Shown here piece by piece: positions 52,234 through 60,964 of a stretch of DNA of 64,000 bases. Under the pieces are notes generated by a model, which saw nothing but the letters and a program-made list of their open reading frames with translations, searched no databases and had not been told where the DNA came from. The position numbers were made by a program, and so were the translations under genes. The DNA is taken from NCBI GenBank assembly GCA_965250215.1, contig CBDFNN010000003.1, positions 124,001-188,000 of the forward strand. The letters run 5' to 3'. Position 1 is the first letter of the stretch. Every line of letters begins with the position of its first letter. The stretch comes from CBDFNN01 sp965250215. GTDB lineage: Bacteria > Bacteroidota > Rhodothermia > Rhodothermales > DATKEJ01.

Positions 52234-52695
52234 TTAATCGAAATTCGTTCGCAGCTTATCTGCAATCTGTGAAAGCTGCTGGGCTTCCTTTTTTGAAATC
52301 GCGTTGCGAACCTGAGTATCCACAAGATCGATTTCCCTCTTCATTTTCTGAGCCAATTCTATTCCCTGCGCCTTAATTCTAATCTCAACTTTTCTTCGGT
52401 TCGTTCTAGAGGCACGTCTGGAGAGAAGACCTTTCTTCCTCAAATTCTCGACTACACGCGTTGTATTACTCGTTTTGTTTAGCAGACGTTCTTGGATTTC
52501 TTGCAAGCAATAACTCCCTCCCTCATTGCCGACGAGAATCTGTAAAATGTTGTACTGCTCTGGAGTAATACCGTAAGGTTTCAATTGAAGCTGAACGATT
52601 CGCTGAAGCCAGAGGCTCGTATATAGCAGGTTTACGACGGCCTCATGATGTTCATCGTCAAAATGATCTTGTTTTATCTCTTCGCCAATTCTCAT
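52234..52695 (-). CDS. MarR-family transcriptional regulator
   Basis: About 153 residues from ATG 52695 (MRIGEEIKQDHF; ATG 52725 gives 10 more). The winged helix is GITPEQYNILQILVG, LQEIQERLLNKTSNTTRVVENLRKKGLLSRRASRTNRRKVEIRI, with the usual DR-like wing (RTNRR). Flanking helices form the dimer. It is divergent from the isochorismatase-family gene, with palindrome GTTGAGTACTCAAC between them, so it most likely represses that gene and itself in answer to a small ligand. Confidence 0.9.
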   Translation of the reverse strand: MRIGEEIKQDHFDDEHHEAVVNLLYTSLWLQRIVQLQLKPYGITPEQYNILQILVGNEGGSYCLQEIQERLLNKTSNTTRVVENLRKKGLLSRRASRTNRRKVEIRIKAQGIELAQKMKREIDLVDTQVRNAISKKEAQQLSQIADKLRTNFD

Positions 52696-52807
52696 ACAAG
52701 TCTTGTTATTACAATAGTCGAGCACTCAATTAATTAGTCAGTCAATCTAATAGTTGCAAAACGATTTGCAAAAATGAATTTGTATTTTTATTATTGAGAT
52801 CACAACA

Positions 52808-52821
52808 GTTGAGTACTCAAC
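52808..52821. promoter_or_regulatory. Palindromic operator candidate for the MarR regulator
   Basis: GTTGAGTACTCAAC is a perfect 14-bp palindrome 25 bases before the isochorismatase start. A related partial site, GAGCACTCAA, lies at about 52720, near the regulator's own start. The spacing fits divergent autorepression. Confidence 0.5.
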
Positions 52822-52845
52822 AATAGAATATAATAAAAACTAGTC

Positions 52846-53481
52846 ATGAATAATCGATTTGCAGAACGTCTCACACCGGAAAATGCCGTGCTTGCTCTTG
52901 TTGACCATCAAACAGGTCTCCTTGTGAGCTGCCGAGACCAGGACCCAAATTTGCTGAAAGCAAATATTCTGGGACTCTCTCATATGGCCAAAACATTAGA
53001 ACTCCCATCTGTTGTAACGGCCAGTGTTCAGAACGGGCCAAATGGACCCGTAATGCCAGAGATTCTTGATATTCTTGGCAGTGAAGTGATCGGACGTAAA
53101 GGAGAGATTAACGCCTGGGATTCACCCGAATTCAAATCAGCAATAGAGTCGACTGGTCGGAAGAAGATTATTATGGCCGGTCTTGTTACTGATGTCTGCT
53201 TGATGTTTCCAGCAATCTCGGCGGTAGCAGAGGGATATGATGTTTACGCCGTTGTTGATGCATCCGGAACGTGGAATGAAGGAGTCAGAAATGCTTCCAT
53301 GCATCGCATGTCACAAGCCGGTGTTAAGGTTTCAACATGGGGCTCGGTTCTAGCAGAAATTATGCACGACTGGCGCAGCCCAAAAGGTCAAGAGCTCGGA
53401 GGAGTGCTTGGTGCTCATACGCCCTACGGATGGGTTTACAGTAGTTTCCTGTCCGCTAATCGTAGCCTCGAACCAGCTTAA
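52846..53481 (+). CDS. Isochorismatase-family cysteine hydrolase (YcaC-like)
   Basis: 211 residues. The catalytic triad of the family is visible: Asp in ALVDHQTGLL (about 19), Lys in IGRKGEINAWDS (about 84) and Cys in GLVTDVCLMFPA (about 118), followed by the typical ASGTWNE turn. This matches YcaC-type hydrolases of unknown substrate. Divergent from a MarR regulator that likely controls it. No signal peptide. Confidence 0.88.
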   Translation: MNNRFAERLTPENAVLALVDHQTGLLVSCRDQDPNLLKANILGLSHMAKTLELPSVVTASVQNGPNGPVMPEILDILGSEVIGRKGEINAWDSPEFKSAIESTGRKKIIMAGLVTDVCLMFPAISAVAEGYDVYAVVDASGTWNEGVRNASMHRMSQAGVKVSTWGSVLAEIMHDWRSPKGQELGGVLGAHTPYGWVYSSFLSANRSLEPA

Positions 53482-53489
53482 CAGATAGA

Positions 53490-53615
53490 ATGACTATGAT
53501 TCAGATAACTCCGTACAAAAAACAATTCCATGGGGACCATTTGTTTGTTGTTGAGACGCCGCTTAACCCGACTTATATAACCCAAGCAGACCGTATTAAT
53601 ATGCAAAGCACATGA
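53490..53615 (+). CDS. Possible small protein (41 residues)
   Basis: A short frame, MTMIQITPYKKQFHG then DHLFVVETPLNPTYIT, starts eight bases after the hydrolase stop on the same strand. The composition looks reasonable, but there is no family match and it may be chance. The rest of the spacer to 53685 is empty. Confidence 0.25.
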   Translation: MTMIQITPYKKQFHGDHLFVVETPLNPTYITQADRINMQST

Positions 53616-53685
53616 ACGGTCTATATTTCAGTCAGACTGTAGCTGGAAGGAAAGAGTATTCACTTGTGGGCGGTCGGACGAAATC

Positions 53686-54678
53686 TCAGGCCGCGCTAGC
53701 CACGTCCACAGTCTTACTGTATTGAGCACTCAAAAGTCTGCCGAGATAGTCCGCAATGGCCCTCATTCCACTTCGCCCGTCTTTGGCCTCTGCGTCTGGA
53801 TTGTAGTTTGTATTCGTATTGACATCGTAGGTGAATGAGCGGCCGGCCGCATCGACAATAAATTCAATTCCGGCAATTTTGATGTCGTTATTCGCCAGAA
53901 AAGCTTTCCAGGCTGGTAGCAGGGGATGGTCGAAATCGGCAAGGATCTGGAATTTGTCGTTCGCAGTACCAACGTGACAAGCATTCGTCGCCTCATCTAT
54001 TTGGCACACGTCAGCGGGGCAGAGTTCGAATCCCTCCGATGTATCGACCCGAACCGCATAGACGAGCTCACCTCCTACAAATTCGACCCGCGTAATAAAT
54101 GGTTCCGGCGCTTCGATATATCGCTGTACCAGCGTGATGCCGTCGATCGATTCTTCGAAATCGGCGCTGTCCACATGCTCGACCAGGGCCGCCGCGGAGT
54201 AGAGCAATCGGACGCCTAGGCCCTTCCCAGCACGGTTGTGCTTGAGAATCACAGGAAAGCCTATTTTTTCTGCAGCTTCCGCAATGTTTTCCTTGCCAAT
54301 GAAGGCAATAGTTTCGGGCGTCGGCACGCTGACGGCTTTGAGCGCCTCATACTGGGCAACTTTGGAGACCTCAAGCTGAACTGCTTTTTCTCCGTTGACG
54401 ATTGTTCGACCATGCCGATTCAGCCAAGCAAGAACAGCGGCGGTAAATTCAGGCCCATATCTGTGACCGCGTGTATGAGACGAGGCGCTCATGCGATTAT
54501 AAAATATGCCTTCAGGCGGAGTGCTAGAAAGATTGAGCCTACCGCGGTCCAAAAACCACTCCGTGAAGGGAAGGTCAAGTTTGGTAAATTCATTCCGCAG
54601 CGGCTCCACCCAGGCATCGTTTTCGTGAATGACATAAACCTGCGGCGTATTATCAGTTTTAAAGCTGTCCAATATCAT
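53686..54678 (-). CDS. RimK-like ATP-grasp ligase
   Basis: 330 residues. N-terminal domain with EGIFYNRMSASSHTRGHRYGPEFTAAVLAWLNRHG, then the ATP-grasp core: SKVAQYEALKAVSVPTPETIAF, FPVILKHNRAGKGLGVRLL (Lys of the P-loop-like segment), LVQRYIEAPEPFITRVEFVGG, and metal-binding end GIEFIVDAAGRSFTYDVNTNTNYNPDAE (Glu and Asn). It should join a carboxylate to an amine via acyl phosphate, on a protein or small molecule. It stands alone. The substrate cannot be told. Confidence 0.85.
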   Translation of the reverse strand: MILDSFKTDNTPQVYVIHENDAWVEPLRNEFTKLDLPFTEWFLDRGRLNLSSTPPEGIFYNRMSASSHTRGHRYGPEFTAAVLAWLNRHGRTIVNGEKAVQLEVSKVAQYEALKAVSVPTPETIAFIGKENIAEAAEKIGFPVILKHNRAGKGLGVRLLYSAAALVEHVDSADFEESIDGITLVQRYIEAPEPFITRVEFVGGELVYAVRVDTSEGFELCPADVCQIDEATNACHVGTANDKFQILADFDHPLLPAWKAFLANNDIKIAGIEFIVDAAGRSFTYDVNTNTNYNPDAEAKDGRSGMRAIADYLGRLLSAQYSKTVDVASAA

Positions 54679-54893
54679 AGCAAAAAACTCTCTTCAAATG
54701 TTTCGCCGAAGCCCTAGTGTCTTGGCGTAAAATTAAGCTAGGTATATTCTGATCTCGTACATTCGTTCTACGAACAATCAGAATTAGCCAAACAAATTAT
54801 GATCATGGAGAACTAGATACTCCATGTTTAGGACTAAGTCGGCGCCTAGGCGTATGGAAACGGAGTTGGCAGCCATAATCATTCAACAATAAC

Positions 54894-56756
54894 ATGGATA
54901 AACCAACACGTCGAGATGTTCTGAAAACTGTTGGTGTAGTTTGCGCTTCGTTTACCTTCCCGATCTCAAATCTTCTGGCCTCCGATAAGAGCAGAAAAGT
55001 GATCAAGCTCGGTGTAATCGCCGACCTCCACGGAGGTTTTATTGATGATGCTGAGAGTAGACTGGATTCCTTTTTGCTGGAGATGAAAAACGTGGACTGC
55101 GATGCACTGGTCCAGCTTGGCGACTTTGCCTACCCCAATAAGGATCACCAACACTACCCCGACAAGTTCAACGCGGCCCACGACACCACCATTCATGTCA
55201 TCGGGAATCACGAGTTCGATTACAGTTTGACAAGAGAAGATTGCTACAAAGCCTGGTCCATTTCTTCAAGCTATTACACGAAGGACATCGGTGATCTACG
55301 AGTCATAATTCTTGACGGAAATGAAAGAGGCTCGCCTGACTACGAGGGTGGATACCCGTCCTATATAGGCGAAGCGCAGGTATCTTGGCTCAAGAGCGAA
55401 CTTGAAAGAGCCGACAAGCCTGTCTTGATTCTTTGTCATCAGCCAATAGCTGGCGCTTGGCCTGTCGACAATTACACCGAAATCCAGAATCTGCTATCTG
55501 TCCATGCAAACAATATCGTCGCCTGTGTCAATGGACATAGCCATCTCGACTGTCTGCATCAAATTGGTGGCGTGAATTATCTACATCTCAACTCGGCCTC
55601 GTACTACTGGGTTGGAGGAGAGGAGCGCATGGCTTTCTATACAGATCCGTTGTTTACTACGCTAACAATCGATCTTGAGAATGGCACGGTGATGGTCGAA
55701 GGATTGTCCAGTACGTGGAAGGGGGTCTCCCCTGAAGAGATGGGCTATTTTGAGGAAGAGGGTCGGCCGGAAAAGAATTGTGTGACTCCTCAGATCAGAC
55801 CTCGGACCTTAGACAGCCAAGAGAACCTTTTAAAAGTGATGACCTGGAATATCTGGGGAAGGCTTAATCAGGCGCCTCAGTATACCCTTGGTGAAAAGAC
55901 AGGGAGAGAACGAACTATTGAGATCATACAAAAAAGCGGAGCAGATGTCATCGCGATGATAGAGACTTATGGCTCGGCCGCTGACATCGCGAAGGCATTG
56001 GGATTCTACCACCACACACCAGCGGATGACGCCAATCTCTGCATTTTTAGTCGCTATCCCCTCTCGGATATTGAGCTACTTGAAGGCATCTCTTCTTTTT
56101 CTTTCATCGGCGCGACGGTCACTCTTCCAGATGGTCAGCAAATAAGGATCTATGACATTTGGCTGACGAGTTCAGGTCGACACATTGTCGATATAAAGAA
56201 CAAAGAAATATCGGATCAAGAATTTGCCAATGGAGACGATGTCAGGTTCGACCATCTCCTGGAATTTTTGAATCATGACAATCTGAAAAGACATCTCGCC
56301 AATTCGGATAAGATTCCCGTCATTATGGCTGGAGATTTCAACTGTGTCTCTCACTTAGACCACACAGAAGAGAGTGCTGAAGCAGGGCTCAACCAGTCTC
56401 GAGTGCTATCTATCAAGGTATCGCAAGCTATGGCAGCGGCAGGCTTTGTTGACAGCTATCGGAGTGCAAATCCAGAGCTATCTCCTGAGACGCTTGGGCA
56501 TACCTGGACGACCGTCGGAATGGACTTTGTCTATAAAGAAGATCAAGGATTTGTAGCAACAGAGAATAATCCAGAGCCACAGTATCGAGATCCTTACTCC
56601 AGAATCGACTATATCTATTCGCAGGGGCCTCGTCTCGAAATTGTGTCTTCGAGCGTTATTTCGAAATTCTCGTCCAGGATAGATCGGAGCTTTCCGGAAT
56701 TCCCATCTGACCATGCGGCCGTCATCACGAATTATCGAGTGAAGCGAGATCTGTAA
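54894..56756 (+). CDS. Exported fusion: calcineurin-like phosphoesterase + EEP-family phosphodiesterase
   Basis: 620 residues with a Tat-like leader (RRDVLKTVGVVCASFTF). Residues about 37-275 are a metallophosphoesterase: GVIADLHGG, QLGDFAYP, IGNHEFD, LCHQPIAG, NGHSHLD give all five metal motifs. Residues about 310-615 are an endonuclease/exonuclease/phosphatase domain: KVMTWNIWG, AMIETYG (metal Glu), IMAGDFNCVSHLDH, RIDYIYS and FPSDHAAVITNY. Both active sites look complete. Such a tandem could strip two phosphoester bonds in turn. Substrate unknown; nucleotides, phospholipids or phosphorylated sugars are possible. Confidence 0.85.
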   Translation: MDKPTRRDVLKTVGVVCASFTFPISNLLASDKSRKVIKLGVIADLHGGFIDDAESRLDSFLLEMKNVDCDALVQLGDFAYPNKDHQHYPDKFNAAHDTTIHVIGNHEFDYSLTREDCYKAWSISSSYYTKDIGDLRVIILDGNERGSPDYEGGYPSYIGEAQVSWLKSELERADKPVLILCHQPIAGAWPVDNYTEIQNLLSVHANNIVACVNGHSHLDCLHQIGGVNYLHLNSASYYWVGGEERMAFYTDPLFTTLTIDLENGTVMVEGLSSTWKGVSPEEMGYFEEEGRPEKNCVTPQIRPRTLDSQENLLKVMTWNIWGRLNQAPQYTLGEKTGRERTIEIIQKSGADVIAMIETYGSAADIAKALGFYHHTPADDANLCIFSRYPLSDIELLEGISSFSFIGATVTLPDGQQIRIYDIWLTSSGRHIVDIKNKEISDQEFANGDDVRFDHLLEFLNHDNLKRHLANSDKIPVIMAGDFNCVSHLDHTEESAEAGLNQSRVLSIKVSQAMAAAGFVDSYRSANPELSPETLGHTWTTVGMDFVYKEDQGFVATENNPEPQYRDPYSRIDYIYSQGPRLEIVSSSVISKFSSRIDRSFPEFPSDHAAVITNYRVKRDL

Positions 56757-56839
56757 TCCGCACGCAGCAACACAACTGACATTTATATGTGAGCATTTCA
56801 AACACTACCTGAAAGGCCGTTTTTGGTTATACTCATATT

Positions 56840-57070
56840 ATGATAATAAGTAGAAAAATATTTGGACTCAATTTTAGTGTGTCGATAGGTTTTGTAATGT
56901 TCTTGGCAATGTCCTTTTTTGTGTTACTAGTGAATGTTGGCTTAATTGAAGGATTCTTTTTTATGTGGATGCAATCTTTTCTCGTAGGATTTGTAATCTC
57001 AATCCCCATTGCGGTAGTAGCAATTCCGCTGATTAAAAATGGATTAGAGAAAGTATTCGAGGTTAGTTAA
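56840..57070 (+). CDS. Small DUF2798-like membrane protein
   Basis: 76 residues with two membrane helices: GFVMFLAMSFFVLLVNVGL and WMQSFLVGFVISIPIAVVAIPLI. The basic start (MIISRKIFG) and PIAVVAIPLIKNGLEKVF match DUF2798 members. Role unknown. AT-richer than neighbours. The following 279 bases to 57349 contain no gene that I recognise. Confidence 0.7.
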   Translation: MIISRKIFGLNFSVSIGFVMFLAMSFFVLLVNVGLIEGFFFMWMQSFLVGFVISIPIAVVAIPLIKNGLEKVFEVS

Positions 57071-57349
57071 AACAATTATGAACACCCTTGAGAGCTTTGA
57101 ACTTTTCTCAATTCCTCTCTAGTTTAGATTTCTGAACTTGTCCAGCGGGGGAGCTCAGGAGAATTGATCACGAGCATTTCTATCGGTCTTTCTAGTACTC
57201 AATCCAGCTTCGATATAATCTGCATTAATCATTTGCGATTAAGATGTTAAAGCTTGGATTTCTGGCGACTAGCGTTCACAAATTGTGTATATAAAGGACG
57301 TATGTACTGCATTGCTGTTGGGGATCGGCATTAACTATCTTCCAAAAAT

Positions 57350-58879
57350 ATGAAAGATAGACTCCTACTCACTACACTCTCTCTCGTCCTATTCAGTTGC
57401 ATATTGTCCTGCTCTGAAAGGTCGTCCAGCTACTCCGATCTGGCTCCAAACATTCTCTGGATTGTACTTGAAGACACGGCTCCTCTCCTTGGCGCATACG
57501 GGACAACAATCATCAAGACGCCAAATATTGACGAGCTTGCGCGGGCCGGTGTAGTTTACACAAATGCCTTCATGCCAGCCGCTGTTTGCTCTCCAAGTCG
57601 ATCATCCATGATCACGGGTACGATGTCGACGACCCTGGGATTGCACAACCACCATAGTTCTAGAACGGAAGAGTCCGCGATCGACCTACCAGATGGTGTA
57701 CTAACGGTACCTGAGGTTTTCAAACAGGCAGGATACTTTTCCTTCAACAATGGAAAGGACGATTATAACTTCCGCTACAATCGAAGGGACCTCTACGATC
57801 AAGATCACGATGCACATCCTCTCTATGGAAAGCGTGGAAAGCCGGTCGAAATATCCAGCTTACTAGATCGTCAACCCTTCTTTGGGCAGATTCAGCTATC
57901 GGGTGGAAAAGAAATCTTCTCGAGGTCATTCAAAGAGTCGGTTCAAACACCGGTAGACCGAGATAAGGTCACTCTACCTCCCTACCTACCGGAGCACCCT
58001 GCGATTATAGAGGAGTATGCGAATCACCTCGATGCTATTCAGATTACCGATCGAAAGGTCGGGCAGATCATGGTTGAGTTGCGAAGTAGCGGCGTCCTGG
58101 ACAACACCATTGTCTTCTTTTTCTCCGATCACGGCATGAGGATGACTCGGAATAAGCAGTTTCTCTATGACGGAGGTTTGTGGGTACCGCTGATCGTCGC
58201 GGATTTTCGTGTTCAGGGTTCTAAGGCGAAAGGCACCACAAATGATGAGCTTGTCAGCGGTCTCGATCTAGGGACGAGCGCCCTAGCTTTGGCAGGGCTA
58301 GAGATTCCTGAATACATGGAGGGCGTCGATATATTTTCGGAAGACTTCGATGGCCGAGACTATGTCATTTCTACACGCGATCGTTGCGATTTCACCATCG
58401 ATCGAATTCGCTCCGTGCGATCAAAGCGCTTTAAATACATTCGCAATTTCATGACCGATCGGCCTTACACTCAGCCTACCTACATGGATGTTAACGAGGT
58501 CGAGTTCGTCAAAGTGATGCATCAAATGTATGCCGATGGGGAGTTGAACGACGATCAAGCAAGATTCCTTTCGAAAGAGAGACCTTCGGAAGAATTGTAT
58601 GATCTGATCGCAGATCCTTTCGAGTTGAACAACCTAGCCACCGACGTGAACTGGGAAGGTACTCGAATCGAATACGCAACAGTCCTCGATGACTGGATCT
58701 CCCTTACAGACGACAAAGGGCAGTACCCGGAAAATGTTGAGGGCCTAAAGTTGATGCTCGGAATCTGGGGTGACCACGCAACGAACACGGAGTACGAGCC
58801 GTTAAGGCGTGAGTTTGAAGGCTTGTCTGGATCGCAGTTTGCCTTGAAAAACAGTAAGTGGGCACCGGTCGGTGATTGA
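57350..58879 (+). CDS. Type I sulfatase lipoprotein
   Basis: 509 residues. Lipobox ILSC (Cys21). The sulfatase signature CSPSRSSMITG starts at Cys80, the residue converted to formylglycine (CxPxR). Metal-binding elements: ILWIVLEDTAP (about 36; Glu-Asp in place of the more common Asp-Asp) and FFFSDHGMRM (Asp-His, about 256). Convergent C-terminal domain RVRSKRFKYIRNF and LYDLIADPFELNNLA are typical. It needs an anaerobic or FGE-type maturase, not seen here. Probably cleaves sulfate esters of polysaccharides or small molecules. Cotranscribed with the MBL-fold gene. Confidence 0.9.
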   Translation: MKDRLLLTTLSLVLFSCILSCSERSSSYSDLAPNILWIVLEDTAPLLGAYGTTIIKTPNIDELARAGVVYTNAFMPAAVCSPSRSSMITGTMSTTLGLHNHHSSRTEESAIDLPDGVLTVPEVFKQAGYFSFNNGKDDYNFRYNRRDLYDQDHDAHPLYGKRGKPVEISSLLDRQPFFGQIQLSGGKEIFSRSFKESVQTPVDRDKVTLPPYLPEHPAIIEEYANHLDAIQITDRKVGQIMVELRSSGVLDNTIVFFFSDHGMRMTRNKQFLYDGGLWVPLIVADFRVQGSKAKGTTNDELVSGLDLGTSALALAGLEIPEYMEGVDIFSEDFDGRDYVISTRDRCDFTIDRIRSVRSKRFKYIRNFMTDRPYTQPTYMDVNEVEFVKVMHQMYADGELNDDQARFLSKERPSEELYDLIADPFELNNLATDVNWEGTRIEYATVLDDWISLTDDKGQYPENVEGLKLMLGIWGDHATNTEYEPLRREFEGLSGSQFALKNSKWAPVGD

Positions 58880-58941
58880 ACCTTCTTCCAACATTTCTAA
58901 TTCTTACTCATCCACATTACAAGCCATATCCACGTCTTTCT

Positions 58942-60072
58942 ATGCGATATAATATCTTTCTGCTGATCACTTTCGCCATTTTTACCTCTGGGGCGATGTC
59001 GTGCAAAGCCGATCAGGGCTCTAGCACCTTTGATATAGAAAAGCTCAGCGACAATCTCTATTTGGTCTATGGTGGCAGTGGACGAGGCGCGAATGTAGGT
59101 GTCTATGTTGGCGATGCGGGCATCGTCCTCGTGGACGACATGCTCGAAGCGGCGTCGGAAGACTTGCATAGTGCGATACAATCGATATCGTCAAAACCGA
59201 TCACTCACGTAATAAATACACACGGAGACTCCGACCACAGCGGAGGCAACTCTTTTTTTGCTGACCTAGGAGCGACAATCGTCTCACAGGAGAAAGCGCG
59301 TTACGGGTCCAGCTTTGTCGATTCTACCTTCGACAAGCGAATGACAATATCTCTTGGTGATGAGACTATAGAATTGCACCATTTCATTTCGCATTCATTT
59401 GACGACGCAATTATCTCGTTCACCAAAAGCGGAGTCATCTTTATGGGCGATACATTCACCACGCGATGGCATCCTACATTCAATAGCGGCGGAGTCGATG
59501 GCCAGCGCGATGCTTTAAACCTGGCCATCCAACTCTCAGACTATTCAACGAAGATCGTTCCCGGTCACGGCACAGTATCTGGCCCTTCTGATTTACGCGA
59601 CTTCGTGAACAGGACCGATAATCTTCTAAACAGGATCAGATCTCTCCATGGCGAGGGAGCGATTGCGGACAGCATTGCAGTAGACACCGAAATGAATCGG
59701 CTGCTACTTGAGTTCAACGTGGACCATCGACCGACCTTCGTCGAAGGTGATCGTCTTCTTCGATTTATGGAACGAGTGATTTCGACCGAGCTTGTGGAGC
59801 CAGTTGAGGGACTAGAACTTGGGGACTACGAAGGATCCTATTCTATGGAGGATGGAAGAATGGTTAACATCATGCTCGACTCTGGTCTTCTGTTTGCAGC
59901 TGTAGAAGGAGACTTCATGATCGAGTTAATACCCAGGTCTGCTAGTGAATTTCATCCCCGAAGCTGGCTCGAAAGTCAGTTTTCCTTTGAGCAGGATGAT
60001 TCTGGAGAAGTCGCAAGGATCTCAATTCGCCGGCAAGAGGAAACTACAAGCGGTGTAAGGGCGAGGCGTTAG
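58942..60072 (+). CDS. MBL-fold metallo-hydrolase lipoprotein or exported protein
   Basis: About 376 residues from ATG 58942 (MRYNIFLLITFAIFTSGAMSC, signal with lipobox-like GAMSC); a TTG at 58876 that overlaps the sulfatase stop gives an unlikely leader. Metal motifs: NTHGDSDHSGGN (about 111; second His of HxHxDH is Asp), SHSFDDAIISF, FMGDTFTTRWH (Asp) and VPGHG (His). The C-terminal 90 residues form a small beta domain (LELGDYEGSYSMEDGRMVNIML). Hydrolase of unknown substrate, 62 bases behind the sulfatase and in line with it. Confidence 0.85.
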   Translation: MRYNIFLLITFAIFTSGAMSCKADQGSSTFDIEKLSDNLYLVYGGSGRGANVGVYVGDAGIVLVDDMLEAASEDLHSAIQSISSKPITHVINTHGDSDHSGGNSFFADLGATIVSQEKARYGSSFVDSTFDKRMTISLGDETIELHHFISHSFDDAIISFTKSGVIFMGDTFTTRWHPTFNSGGVDGQRDALNLAIQLSDYSTKIVPGHGTVSGPSDLRDFVNRTDNLLNRIRSLHGEGAIADSIAVDTEMNRLLLEFNVDHRPTFVEGDRLLRFMERVISTELVEPVEGLELGDYEGSYSMEDGRMVNIMLDSGLLFAAVEGDFMIELIPRSASEFHPRSWLESQFSFEQDDSGEVARISIRRQEETTSGVRARR

Positions 60073-60137
60073 TTCTTGAATTACAAAATGCTCGGCTGCC
60101 TTGCCCAAAGCTTTTCTCGAGCAATCACGAATATCCC

Positions 60138-60518
60138 TCATGGGGAGTCCACGGTTATACGACAAAGAATGGTATTGTCCGTTTCCAAATCTGGCCCCCA
60201 AATTAGCTGCGCGGCTGCATCCCAAGTGATAGCATCGTAGCCATCTTTTGGGCCGACATCACTAGCCGCGTGCCTCGTAACATCGTTCCACGCACTATCA
60301 TTATAGGTAATCGTTTTCCAACCCTGTGGCTGAGGTAGTGATGTGAAATCACATGGGCTCGTCCCCGGAACCGGATTAGAATCTTTTTCGCAGGCTTTAT
60401 CGAGCGGAGCTTTGTTAATAACTAGACATCGCCAATTGTCATTGGAGACGGCGACGACATTGCCCGATCTCATATCGGTAAGTTGCATAATGAAGCCACC
60501 ATCACCCATTTGCTGGGT
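60138..60518 (-). pseudogene. C-terminal fragment of an unrecognised exported protein
   Basis: A minus-strand frame of about 125 residues with strong coding character (GDGGFIMQLTDMRSGNVVAVSNDNWRCLVINKAPL, AWNDVTRHAASDVGPKDGYD, IWGPDLETDNTILCRITV). The start at ATG 60509 is inside a domain and there is no signal peptide, so it looks like the tail of a larger protein with a beta-sandwich, Trp/Asn-rich domain. Family not recognised. Directly to its right begins another, oppositely oriented fragment. Confidence 0.45.
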
Positions 60519-60529
60519 CGTTAAAAGCC

Positions 60530-60831
60530 AACAAAACGATCCTGATTTCCCAAAGATCTCAATCTATTCGTCTACCGTATCTGTGTGGATTCGGGAGGCA
60601 CTAAAGCGGCTATCGCCGATTTATCAACGACGCTACTATAAAATAAGTCCAGGAGAATCGATCGAGCCGACGTTTTCACTCATGACGAAAGAGCTAGCGA
60701 ATACTCGGAGAAATGCGTTTGCCGTATATGCAAAACGTGGGGCAGTGAGAGGGCTGAACCCGTTGTCAGACTTCCCTGAGGAAATTGAAGATTTTGTCTT
60801 CGATCGCGAGTATTTCTATCAATCATACTAG
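60530..60831 (+). pseudogene. Coding fragment of unknown protein, 5' end missing
   Basis: From about 60530 a plus-strand frame reads FPKISIYSSTVSVWIREALKRLSP...RRYYKISPGESIEPTFSLMTKEL...LSDFPEEIEDFVFDREYFYQSY and stops at 60831. Its composition looks coding, but the only in-frame ATG before it (60343) lies in the antisense of the neighbouring fragment. It therefore seems cut at its 5' end. Family not recognised. Confidence 0.35.
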
Positions 60832-60964
60832 TAATCACTCTCCATGATTAGTTCTACTCGCTCCGTTCACATCTTCCAAAATCGATAACAAAACTGCTCC
60901 TGAGTCGTACAAAAACGCGAAACCAAACCGTCCTTAGGACGACCTTTCGACTAAAAAACCCCAC

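Noticed and set aside
56840..57349. Holin or toxin role for the small two-helix protein
   Set aside because: It fits DUF2798 better; there are no phage genes near and no antitoxin partner.
60343..60831. A complete 162-residue plus-strand protein
   Set aside because: The first 60 residues are the antisense of the neighbouring minus-strand fragment; only the part after about 60530 looks coding.
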